Part shown: piece by piece, positions 1 to 6,228 of the stretch
How positions within the stretch are numbered: the stretch's first letter is position 1
Layout of the letters: every line of letters begins with the position of its first letter
The notes under the pieces: generated by a model
What the model was told of the DNA's origin: nothing
Seen by the model: the letters and a program-made list of their open reading frames with translations, nothing else
Database searches by the model: none
Made by a program: the position numbers and the translations under genes
Source of the DNA: JAQGMJ01 sp036271855
GTDB taxonomy: Bacteria > Pseudomonadota > Gammaproteobacteria > Burkholderiales > JAEUOS01
Direction of reading: 5' to 3'
Assembly: GCA_036271855.1 (NCBI GenBank)
Contig: DATAZV010000378.1
Coordinates: 1-10,755, forward strand
DNA length: 10,755 bases

Positions 1-561
1 CACGCCCACGCCGACCACATCACCTCCGCGGGCATCCTGGCGCAGCGCACCGGCGCGAAGACGGCGACGCCCTTTCACTGCGGCGTCGGCCCTTCCGACC
101 AGCGCCTGTTCGACGGCGACGAAATCCGCTTCGGCAGCGAGCGCCTGGAGGTGCTGCACACGCCGGGCCATACCGCGGGCAGTGTCTGCTATCTCTGGCG
201 CGGCGCCGCGCAGGCCGGCGGCGCCGACCGGGTGCGCAATGCCGTGTTCACCGGCGATACCCTGTTCATCGGCGGCTGCGGCCGCGCCGACTTCCAGGGC
301 GGCGATGCCGGTGAACTCTACGACAGCATCAACGGCACCTTGTTCACCCTGCCCGAAGAAACGCGGATCTATCCGGGCCACGATTACAAAGGCAACCGCG
401 TCTCGACCATTGGTGCGCAAAAGGCCGGCAACCCGCGCCTGGCGGGCAAAAGCCGCGCCGAGTTCATCGCGCTGATGAACAACCTCAACCTGCCCCGGCC
501 GACGATGATCGACGTCGCGGTGCCGGCCAATCGCAACCTTGGCTTGCCGCACGGCGCCTAA
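1..561 (+). CDS. Persulfide dioxygenase (ETHE1/Blh type, MBL fold), 5'-truncated
   Basis: The reading frame is open from the first base, so the N-terminus lies outside the window; 186 residues are visible. Metallo-beta-lactamase-fold metal ligands are present: HAHADH at residues 1-6, the histidine of TPGHT at 57, the aspartate of FTGDTL at 86 and the histidine of YPGHDYKG at 127. The block GRADFQGGD (95-102) and the C-terminal stretch NPRLAGKSRAEF with a following LPRP are hallmarks of ETHE1-like sulfur dioxygenases, and set them apart from glyoxalase II. Known members use one iron atom to oxidise glutathione persulfide to sulfite and glutathione in sulfide detoxification. The gene ends 41 bp before the convergent dioxygenase small-subunit gene. 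No functional link to its neighbours is evident. Family assignment is firm; the exact substrate is inferred from family. Confidence 0.88.
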   Translation, partial: HAHADHITSAGILAQRTGAKTATPFHCGVGPSDQRLFDGDEIRFGSERLEVLHTPGHTAGSVCYLWRGAAQAGGADRVRNAVFTGDTLFIGGCGRADFQGGDAGELYDSINGTLFTLPEETRIYPGHDYKGNRVSTIGAQKAGNPRLAGKSRAEFIALMNNLNLPRPTMIDVAVPANRNLGLPHGA

Positions 562-602
562 AAGCGGGCACGGCACCTAACATCGGGAACGGTGCACAAG
601 CG

Positions 603-1088
603 CTATAGCGGAATCGCCAATAACGTATCGATGCGGCTGCTGTCGAGGATCACCAGGCGTTCCTCGAACTTCGCATCCGCCGCGTTGTTGCTCAAGCGGA
701 TGCGGTCGAGGTAGCGCCCGGTGGCGAACAGCGTCGTCGCGCCGTCGTGCATGATGCGCGCGACCATGAAGTTGGACACCGCCTTCACCGTGTGCGCATC
801 GACCTTTTCCAGCACCGTGCAGGACACCAGGTGGCGATAATGCTGCGCCTCGTAGATGTTGGCATGGCGCAGCGCCGCCACCCGGTCGCGCAGCATGGCG
901 CGCGAATCGGCCTGCACCAGCGGCAGCGGCAGGCCCTGTGAATAATTCTCGGCGGTGAGGATGCTGTAGCGCCCTTCTTCCACAAAGAAGTCGGGCCAGC
1001 TTTCCAGCGCATCGCCGTCCAGCGCCTGCGCATAACGCGCCAGCAGTTGTTCGGCGGCGTATTGCCGTTCAATCGCGTTGGCGGCCAT
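603..1088 (-). CDS. tphA3: Terephthalate 1,2-dioxygenase-like, oxygenase small (beta) subunit
   Basis: A 161-residue protein of the ring-hydroxylating dioxygenase beta-subunit family (SnoaL/NTF2-like cone fold), close to the usual length of about 155-165. It matches remembered TphA3 features: WPDFF near residue 31, ALRHANIYEAQHYRH at 72-86, the RIMHDG block at 111-116, FATGRYLD at 121-128 and a C-terminal DTLLAIPL. The beta subunit is structural and packs with the Rieske alpha subunit as an alpha3beta3 hexamer. The start was chosen at the ATG whose A is also the last base of the alpha-subunit stop (TGATG). It is preceded by GGAG at 1094-1097, five bases away. A longer in-frame reading upstream is only alpha-subunit sequence in another frame. 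The overlap implies translational coupling and equal dosage. Substrate is inferred from the partner subunit. Confidence 0.85.
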   Translation of the reverse strand: MAANAIERQYAAEQLLARYAQALDGDALESWPDFFVEEGRYSILTAENYSQGLPLPLVQADSRAMLRDRVAALRHANIYEAQHYRHLVSCTVLEKVDAHTVKAVSNFMVARIMHDGATTLFATGRYLDRIRLSNNAADAKFEERLVILDSSRIDTLLAIPL

Positions 1089-2338
1089 CAGATCTCCATC
1101 CTGCGGCGCCAGGCCTGCCAGAAGCCGCGTACCGAAGTCTCGGTGACGCGCGATTCGTCGGAAGCCACGCCGGCGCCGCCCATTTCGACAAACGAATTGC
1201 GGTCGTGCGCGCCGGCGACGCCGCGCTGCACGAAGCCGGTGGCGGCGCCGTCTTCCATCGAAATGAAACCGGCGGGGCCGATCAGGTTGGCCTGCAGCAG
1301 GCGGCGCTGCAGCATCGCCTCGTCGTCGTCGCCATAGCCGAATACGGTCCACAAAAGCTCGGTCTGGTTCACCCCGCGCGGCACCACGCGGCGCACCGCC
1401 AGGCAGTTCTTGATCTGCTGCAACACGAAGCCGGGGAACATGCCGAGGATCTGGATAGTGCCGCCGTCGCCCCATTCGTCCACCGAGGCCACCAGTTGCG
1501 GCGCCTCCAGCGCGAAGCCGCCGGCGGCCGAGCGCAGCCCGGCTTTTTCATACTCGTCGCCGGAGGAGGTGCCCTCGTGGCTGAAGCTCACATGGCTGCC
1601 GCCGTCGCCGCCCACCAGCACGCCGCCCTTGTGGGTCAGGCGGTTGATGCGGAACTTGGCGAAGAACAAATGCAGCAGGCTGGCGTGGTAGCTGTCCTTG
1701 ACGTTTTCCAGGTACAGCTTCCAGTTGCTGTTGAGTATTTGCGTGTAGCCGCCCAGCGGCTTTACCGGGCGGTTCATCACGCGCTTGAATTTCGCCGCCA
1801 CCTCGGGGCCGAGATAGTCTTCCATCGGCGGGGTTTCATTCGACAGGGTGCCGAACACCACACCGTGATACAGCTCCAGGCGCAGCTTGCGCGGCGCATT
1901 GCATTCCGGCTTGGCGTCTGCCGGCATGCCGCCCTTGCCGGCGATGCCGCGGCGAAAGGCCACGCCTTGCAGGTTGCCTTTGAGGTCGTAGGTCCAGTTG
2001 TGATAAATGCAGGCGATTTCCTTCGCCTCGCCGCTGCGCTTGAGCGCCAGCAGCGCGCCGCGATGGGCGCAGCGGTTCTCAAACGCATGCAGCTTGCCCT
2101 CGGCGTCGCGCGTCACCACCACCGGCATGTCGCCGATGTCGGAAGTGCGATAGGTGTTGGGACCGGGCAGCTCGGCGTCCAGGCAGAGAAAGCTCCAGGA
2201 GGCGCCGCGGAAAATCTTTTCCTGCTCCCGCGCGTAGATGCCCTCGTCCTGGTAGACCCAGTAAGGCACCCGGGTCAGGCCTTCGGCGGGCCAGACGCGC
2301 GGCCGAGTGGGCGCGCTGGTGCTGGCGATTGAGTCCAT
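1088..2338 (-). CDS. tphA2: Terephthalate 1,2-dioxygenase-like, oxygenase large (alpha) subunit
   Basis: A 416-residue Rieske non-heme iron oxygenase. The Rieske [2Fe-2S] ligands are C90, H92, C110 and H113 (CAHRG and CIYH). The catalytic iron site is NVKDSYHASLLH at 212-223, giving H218 and H223 with bridging D215, plus D363 in SMEDGA. Several blocks read like TphA2 of Comamonas as I recall it: AFENRCAHRGAL, GGMPAD, FPGFVLQQI, QANLIGPAGFISMEDGA and TETSVRGFW. The two arginines I recall contacting the distal carboxylate in the TphA2 structure appear conserved as R316 (AVRR) and R397 (ESRVTE). It probably dihydroxylates a para-dicarboxylated or related aromatic acid using electrons from a separate reductase, which is not in the window. 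The ATG was chosen because GGAG lies six bases upstream (GGAGACAAGC-ATG); the upstream in-frame extension is intergenic. Salicylate 5-hydroxylase or anthranilate dioxygenase are less likely alternatives. Confidence 0.85.
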   Translation of the reverse strand: MDSIASTSAPTRPRVWPAEGLTRVPYWVYQDEGIYAREQEKIFRGASWSFLCLDAELPGPNTYRTSDIGDMPVVVTRDAEGKLHAFENRCAHRGALLALKRSGEAKEIACIYHNWTYDLKGNLQGVAFRRGIAGKGGMPADAKPECNAPRKLRLELYHGVVFGTLSNETPPMEDYLGPEVAAKFKRVMNRPVKPLGGYTQILNSNWKLYLENVKDSYHASLLHLFFAKFRINRLTHKGGVLVGGDGGSHVSFSHEGTSSGDEYEKAGLRSAAGGFALEAPQLVASVDEWGDGGTIQILGMFPGFVLQQIKNCLAVRRVVPRGVNQTELLWTVFGYGDDDEAMLQRRLLQANLIGPAGFISMEDGAATGFVQRGVAGAHDRNSFVEMGGAGVASDESRVTETSVRGFWQAWRRRMEI

Positions 2339-2396
2339 GCTTGTCTCCGGAGGGCGGCCAATGAGTATTGCGGCGGCCACCTGTGTGCAAAGGGAA

Positions 2397-2404
2397 ATTA
2401 TAAT
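2397..2404. promoter_or_regulatory. Palindromic -10 element shared by divergent promoters
   Basis: The 8-bp palindrome ATTATAAT carries a perfect TATAAT on each strand: 2399-2404 on plus towards the Bug gene, and 2397-2402 on minus towards tphA2. No good TTGACA-like -35 is present at 16-18 bp on either side, which suggests activator-dependent promoters. Predicted transcript starts are near 2411 (plus) and 2390 (minus). Direct sequence observation; promoter function is inferred. Confidence 0.5.
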
Positions 2405-2417
2405 GGCCCCGCACCGT

Positions 2418-2466
2418 CGCCATGGTGTGGTCAGGGTGATGAGGCCGATCAGACGACACCATGGCG
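2418..2466. promoter_or_regulatory. Long inverted repeat, candidate operator or leader hairpin between tphA2 and the Bug gene
   Basis: Arms CGCCATGGTGTGGTC (2418-2432) and GACGACACCATGGCG (2452-2466) are reverse complements at 14 of 15 positions, separated by 19 bp. A shorter TGAT-N7-ATCA dyad (2437-2451) sits inside. Relative to the tphA2 promoter the repeat overlaps the -35 region and extends upstream. Relative to the Bug promoter it begins just after the predicted start site, so it could be a regulator-binding site or a 5'-leader stem-loop. The rest of the 197-bp gap (2339-2535) shows only the two ribosome binding sites and the -10 element. Confidence 0.55.
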
Positions 2467-2535
2467 GCAAACGATTATGCTGCACCCGCAACTTCCCGCC
2501 CACAGGGAAGCGGACCTCAAGCAAGGGAGACACCC

Positions 2536-3516
2536 ATGACCAATCGATCCACTATCCGCGCCGCGGCCTTCGGCCTGCTTTGCCTGCTGGCGGCAAGCGC
2601 CCAGGCGCAGGACACCGCCGGCTATCCGAACAAGCCGATCCGCATCATCGTCCCCTTCCCCGCCGGCGGCACCGCCGACATCCTGCCGCGCGTGCTGGGC
2701 GAGCGCCTGTCGGTGAAGTTCGGCCAGCCGGTGCTGGTGGACAACCGCGCCGGCGCCGCCGGCAGCATCGGCGCCGAGGCGGTGTTCAAGGCGGAACCCG
2801 ACGGCTATACGCTGATGGCGACGCCGCCCTCGCCGCTGGCGATCAACCCCAGCCTGTACACCAAGCTGCCCTACGACGCCGCCGCCTTCGTCCCGGTGAC
2901 GGTGATGGCCGCGGTGCCCAACGTGCTGCTGGTGCATCCCAAGGTGCCGGTCAATACCATGGCCGAATTCATCGCCTATGCCAAGGCGCATCCGGACGCG
3001 CTTAACTATGCCTCGCAAGGCAGCGGCACCACCTCGCACCTGACCGCCGAAATGTTCAAATCGATGGCCGGCATCAAGATGACCCACGTACCCTACAAGG
3101 GCACCTCCCCCGCGCTCACCGACCTGCTGGCCGGCCAGGTGGAAGTGATGTTCGACAACCTCGGCGTCTCCGCCCAGCATGTGCGCTCGGGCAAGCTGAA
3201 GGCACTGGCGGTGGGCAGCGAAAAGCGCGTTGCCTCCCTGCCCAACGTGCCGACGGTGGCCGAAGCCGGCCTGCCGGGCTTTGTCGCCGTCACCTGGTTC
3301 GGCGTGGTGGCGCCGCCGAAGACGCCGCCGGAGATCGCGGCCAAGCTCTCCGCCGCGTTCGCCGAGGCGCTGAAGACGCCGGAAGTGCAGCATCGCCTGG
3401 CCGACTTGAGTGCCGATGCGGTGGGCGACACACCCGCCCAGATGGCCGCCTTCGTCAAGGAAGACACGGCGCGCTGGCGCCAGGTGATCAAGGCGGGGAA
3501 TGTGAAAGTGGAGTAG
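2536..3516 (+). CDS. Bug/TctC-family periplasmic solute-binding protein (TphC-like by context)
   Basis: A 326-residue protein with a Sec signal peptide: basic MTNRSTIR, then a hydrophobic core, then an AQAQ-D cleavage site around residue 25. The mature part starts with the family-typical YPNKPIRIIVPFPAGGTADILPR, followed by VDNRAGAAGSIGAE and later HVPYKGTSPALTDLLAGQVEVMFD. These identify the tripartite tricarboxylate transporter binding-protein family that is greatly expanded in Burkholderiales. Members bind carboxylates; TphC binds terephthalate and works with TctA/TctB membrane proteins encoded elsewhere. The ATG was chosen because GGGAGA lies six bases upstream and the signal peptide starts there; a longer in-frame start at 2461 falls inside the inverted repeat and adds 25 non-signal residues. 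It is divergent from tphA2, sharing its promoter region. Family assignment is firm; the ligand is inferred from context only. Confidence 0.9.
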   Translation: MTNRSTIRAAAFGLLCLLAASAQAQDTAGYPNKPIRIIVPFPAGGTADILPRVLGERLSVKFGQPVLVDNRAGAAGSIGAEAVFKAEPDGYTLMATPPSPLAINPSLYTKLPYDAAAFVPVTVMAAVPNVLLVHPKVPVNTMAEFIAYAKAHPDALNYASQGSGTTSHLTAEMFKSMAGIKMTHVPYKGTSPALTDLLAGQVEVMFDNLGVSAQHVRSGKLKALAVGSEKRVASLPNVPTVAEAGLPGFVAVTWFGVVAPPKTPPEIAAKLSAAFAEALKTPEVQHRLADLSADAVGDTPAQMAAFVKEDTARWRQVIKAGNVKVE

Positions 3517-3548
3517 CGCCATCCCCTCCTGTATCACAGCGTAGGGTC

Positions 3549-3719
3549 CCCTCCCCTTCAAGGGGAGGGACAGGGTAGGGATGGGGTTAAATCGCAATAG
3601 GTGATAAGAAAATCCAGGATGAGCGCGCTAGCACGCTACCAAACCCCATCCCCTCCCCTCATTTTCTTGCGGCTCCCCTTGAAAGGGAGGGTGAGAAATG
3701 AGCGTGCTGCGCACGCTAC
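3549..3719. repeat. Composite intergenic inverted-repeat cluster between convergent genes
   Basis: The left unit (3549-3588) has a near-perfect hairpin, CCCTCCCCTT-C-AAGGGGAGGG (3549-3569), followed by GGGATGGGGTT (3578-3588). The right unit is the same pattern inverted: AACCCCATCCC (3642-3652) followed by the stem CTCCCCTTGAAAGGGAGGG (3673-3691). A second motif occurs as a direct repeat: ATGAGCGCGCTAGCACGCTAC (3619-3639) and a close variant at 3699-3719. Each motif folds on itself; the second as AGCGTGC-TGC-GCACGCT (3701-3717). The cluster fills most of the 204-bp gap between the Bug gene and the debranching-enzyme gene. No T-tract follows the large hairpins, so this looks like a dispersed intergenic repeat rather than a classic terminator, though it may end transcription from both sides. 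Confidence 0.7.
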
Positions 3720-3720
3720 A

Positions 3721-5886
3721 TCACAGGTTCACCGAAACCTCTACTTCACCCTGCTTGCGTGTGACGATCACGCCGACATCGCTTTCGTGCCGCTCCAGCA
3801 CCAGGTCGACTGACGCGTCACCCAGCTTCAGGCCGCGAATCTCGATGCGGTCGAGAAAGCCCGGCAGCACCGGATGGTCAAAGCGGATGCGCCTGGAGGT
3901 GGCGTCGAACGACAACCCGAGGCAGGCCTGCAACAGGTAGAACGCGCTGGCGCTGGCCCAGGCTTGCGGCGAGCAGGCCACCGGGTAGAGCGTCGGGCCT
4001 TCGCGCGGGCGCAGCGCGAAGCCGCAATAGAGTTCGGGCAGGCGGTGCAGGTCCATGAACAGGCTGGCCTCGAACATGGCGGTGAAGATCGCCTGTGCCT
4101 CCTCTTTCATGCCGTAGCGCGCCAGGCCCATGGCGATCAGCGAATTGTCGTGCGGCCAGATCGAGCCGTTGTGGTACGACATCGGGTTGTAGCGCGCCTC
4201 GCCCTCGGCGATGGTGCGCACGCCCCAGCCGGAGAAGGAGGCGGGCGCCAGCAGGGTCTGCGCGGTGCGCGCGGCGCGTTCGCTGCCGGCGATGCCGCTC
4301 CACAGCACCTGGCCGGCGTTGGAGGAGCGCACCAGGCAGGGCCGCTTGGCGCCGTCCAGCGCGATCGCGTAGGTGCTTAGCTCTTCCGACCAGTAGGCCG
4401 CTTCGAAGCGCTCGCGCAGGCGCGCCGCCTGTTGCAGCAAGACGATGGCGCGCTGGCTGTCGCCCAATGCGTGCGCCGCGTCGGCCGCCAGGGTCTTGGC
4501 CAGATAAACGTAGCCCTGCACCTCGGAGAGCGCCACCGGGCCCGCGGCCGGCTTGCCGTCGCGGTGGAACACCGCGTCTTCGGAATCCTTCCAGCCCTGG
4601 TTTACCAGGCCGCTGCTGTTCTTGCGCGCGTATTCGAGAAAGCCGTCGCCGTCGGGGTCGCCGTATTTATCGATCCACTCGAGCGCGCGCACCACGTTGG
4701 GCCAGATCTTTTGCAGGAAGGCGAGATCGCCGCTGCGCTGGAAATAGGCGCCGGCGAGAATCACGAACAGCGGCGTTGAATCGATGCTGCCGTAATACAG
4801 GCCGAAGGGGATTTCGCCGAGAGCCGCGAGTTCGCCCTGGCGCATCTCGTGCAGGATCTTGCCCGGCTCGGCGTCCTGCTCGGGCTTGACTTCGCTGGCC
4901 TGATGTCGCGCCAGGAAACCCAGTACGCCCCGCGCCATCGACGGGTCTACCCACAGCGTTTGCAGCGCGGTGATGATGCCGTCGCGGCCGAAAGGCGTGG
5001 AAAACCAGGGCACGCCGGCATAGGGGTAGGAGCCTTCGGCGGTTGCAGTGCCCAGCATGTCGAGGTCGGCGCTGGAGCGTCCCAGCCAGTCGTTCACCTG
5101 CTCGCTGGAGGTGTGGATGCTGCAGGCTTGGGCGCGGGCGTCGCGCAATTCGGCCTCGACGCCGGCTAGCACCTGCACATAGGCCGGCGCCTTTTGCGCC
5201 GGCTCGAGCAGGCCGCATTGCACCGCGATGTGCAACTCGATGTGGCCCTGGGGAGGCAGCTGCAGCTCGTATTCCAGGTGGTCGGGCGCCAGCAGGTGCG
5301 GCGTGGGCGTGCAGGTGATGGTGGTGTGGCGGGTGACGCCGTCCAGGCCCTTGTAGCCGAGGATCACCCGGCCTTCCTGCAGTTGCGGGGTCAGGTCTTC
5401 GCCGCGCCGCTCGCGCTTCATGCCACGCACCTCGAAAATGTCGGCGTAATCCGCGCCGAATTGCAGCGACAAGGTCAGGCGCACCGCCTGGCTGCTGTAG
5501 TTCATCAGGCGCAGGCGCTCGTGGCTGCCGGCCGCGGCAAGCAGCTTGCTGCGCGACAAGTGCACCGTGCCCTTGAGCACGGTGAGCTTGCCGTCCTCGT
5601 AAAAGTCCGGCGCCATCAGGTCCACCGTCAGCAGGCAATTGTCCTGGCGCACGCTGGAATTGAGCAGCAGCGGGCGCTCGCCGTTCAGGCGCAGGTCCAG
5701 GCGCGACAAATAGCGCGTGCCTTCGTGGTACAGGCCCTGCTCGCCGCTGCCGATGCGCTCGATGTCGCCGAAGCGGTCGAACAGGGCAAAGGTGTCGCCG
5801 TGCTTGAGCACGCGGGTGCGGTCGTCGGCGCGCGAAGAGGTGGCCAGCACGTACCAGCGGTCGTCGACTTTGATGGTCTCATCCAT
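3721..5886 (-). CDS. Bacterial amylo-alpha-1,6-glucosidase-type glycogen debranching enzyme
   Basis: A 721-residue two-domain protein. Residues about 20-225 match the N-terminal domain of putative glycogen debranching enzymes (FALFDRFGDI, GLYHEGTRYLSRLDL). Residues about 270-650 form an (alpha/alpha)6 glycosidase barrel with PWFSTPFGRDGIITALQTLW (293-312), QGWKDSEDAVF (430-440), GSIDSTPLF (366-374) and RYNPMSYHNGSIWPHDNSL (565-582). These are conserved active-site blocks of the family, the WKDS region carrying the likely general acid. The role is hydrolysis of alpha-1,6-linked glucose in glycogen or related glucans, though few members are biochemically defined. No signal peptide is present, so it is probably cytoplasmic. 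The ATG at 5886 starts the first family-like residues; its ribosome binding site is weak (AAAGG, eight bases away). It interrupts an otherwise tph-like gene set and appears unrelated to it. Confidence 0.85.
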   Translation of the reverse strand: MDETIKVDDRWYVLATSSRADDRTRVLKHGDTFALFDRFGDIERIGSGEQGLYHEGTRYLSRLDLRLNGERPLLLNSSVRQDNCLLTVDLMAPDFYEDGKLTVLKGTVHLSRSKLLAAAGSHERLRLMNYSSQAVRLTLSLQFGADYADIFEVRGMKRERRGEDLTPQLQEGRVILGYKGLDGVTRHTTITCTPTPHLLAPDHLEYELQLPPQGHIELHIAVQCGLLEPAQKAPAYVQVLAGVEAELRDARAQACSIHTSSEQVNDWLGRSSADLDMLGTATAEGSYPYAGVPWFSTPFGRDGIITALQTLWVDPSMARGVLGFLARHQASEVKPEQDAEPGKILHEMRQGELAALGEIPFGLYYGSIDSTPLFVILAGAYFQRSGDLAFLQKIWPNVVRALEWIDKYGDPDGDGFLEYARKNSSGLVNQGWKDSEDAVFHRDGKPAAGPVALSEVQGYVYLAKTLAADAAHALGDSQRAIVLLQQAARLRERFEAAYWSEELSTYAIALDGAKRPCLVRSSNAGQVLWSGIAGSERAARTAQTLLAPASFSGWGVRTIAEGEARYNPMSYHNGSIWPHDNSLIAMGLARYGMKEEAQAIFTAMFEASLFMDLHRLPELYCGFALRPREGPTLYPVACSPQAWASASAFYLLQACLGLSFDATSRRIRFDHPVLPGFLDRIEIRGLKLGDASVDLVLERHESDVGVIVTRKQGEVEVSVNL

Positions 5887-5904
5887 GCGGGCGGCCTTTT
5901 TGAT

Positions 5905-5916
5905 GATTGCGCAATC
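5905..5916. promoter_or_regulatory. 12-bp perfect palindrome upstream of debranching-enzyme gene
   Basis: GATTGCGCAATC is a perfect palindrome 18 bp upstream of the predicted start codon of the debranching-enzyme gene, within its likely 5' leader or promoter. It could be a repressor half-site pair. No -35/-10 pair for this gene could be assigned with confidence. Apart from this and the tphB promoter elements, the 342-bp gap 5887-6228 shows no gene. Confidence 0.25.
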
Positions 5917-6094
5917 GGGGAGAGGCGGCGGCCTGCATGCCGGCGCCCGTCTGGTGAGCCCGGCGGCAGACGCCCGCTGCAGGCGCGCTGTACGGGACAA
6001 TACGTAGCGCGTCGGCGGATTGGCCGTGGCTTTGAATTCGATTCACCGCTCCCTGAAAGGTTCCGGCCGGCGGTGCTGCCGGACCGGGCACGGT

Positions 6095-6149
6095 GGGCGG
6101 TTTGCAGCGATTTGATTAGCGTTTCGTAATGTTTGGGCGGTTTGTAGCG
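6095..6149 (+). promoter_or_regulatory. Two direct repeats exactly 40 bp apart upstream of the tphB-like gene
   Basis: GGGCGGTTTGCAGCG (6095-6109) and GGGCGGTTTGTAGCG (6135-6149) differ at one of 15 positions and are offset by exactly 40 bp, close to four helical turns. The downstream copy lies in the spacer directly before the -10 element at 6153-6158. This layout fits tandem binding of a regulator on one DNA face. Seen directly in the sequence; the regulatory role is inferred. Confidence 0.45.
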
Positions 6150-6152
6150 GCC

Positions 6153-6158
6153 TATAAT
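6153..6158 (+). promoter_or_regulatory. -10 element (TATAAT) of the tphB-like gene
   Basis: A perfect TATAAT lies 70 bp before the start codon. No recognisable TTGACA is found at the correct distance (TGTTTG at 6130-6135 is the best), and one of the direct repeats fills the spacer. The predicted transcript start is near 6165, leaving a leader of about 64 bases with GGAG at 6218-6221. Confidence 0.45.
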
Positions 6159-6228
6159 TCCTGTAGTCCCACCTTAAACAATCCGGCGCTCGCGCAAGGC
6201 GCGCTCGGCTGGGAATCGGAGTTCTGCA

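Noticed and set aside
603..1475. Extended 290-codon reading of the small-subunit gene
   Set aside because: The first 129 codons are out-of-frame alpha-subunit sequence; the coupled ATG at 1088 gives the family-typical length.
1205..2332. Long plus-strand open frame of 375 codons opposite tphA2
   Set aside because: It lies fully antisense to a well-supported Rieske oxygenase, has low-complexity H/A/R/G-rich composition typical of GC-rich shadow frames, and has no recognisable domain.
3549..3569. Classical terminator for the Bug gene
   Set aside because: The hairpin is strong but no T-tract follows in either direction, and an inverted second copy nearby indicates a repeat element.
2449..3597. 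Minus-strand open frame of 382 codons opposite the Bug gene
   Set aside because: Histidine-, glycine- and arginine-rich shadow of the Bug gene in GC-rich DNA; no motifs.
6018..6034. Possible sigma-54 promoter (TTGGC and TTTGA) upstream of the tphB-like gene
   Set aside because: The invariant GC of the -12 element is absent and the -24 element is degenerate; TATAAT at 6153 is a better candidate.
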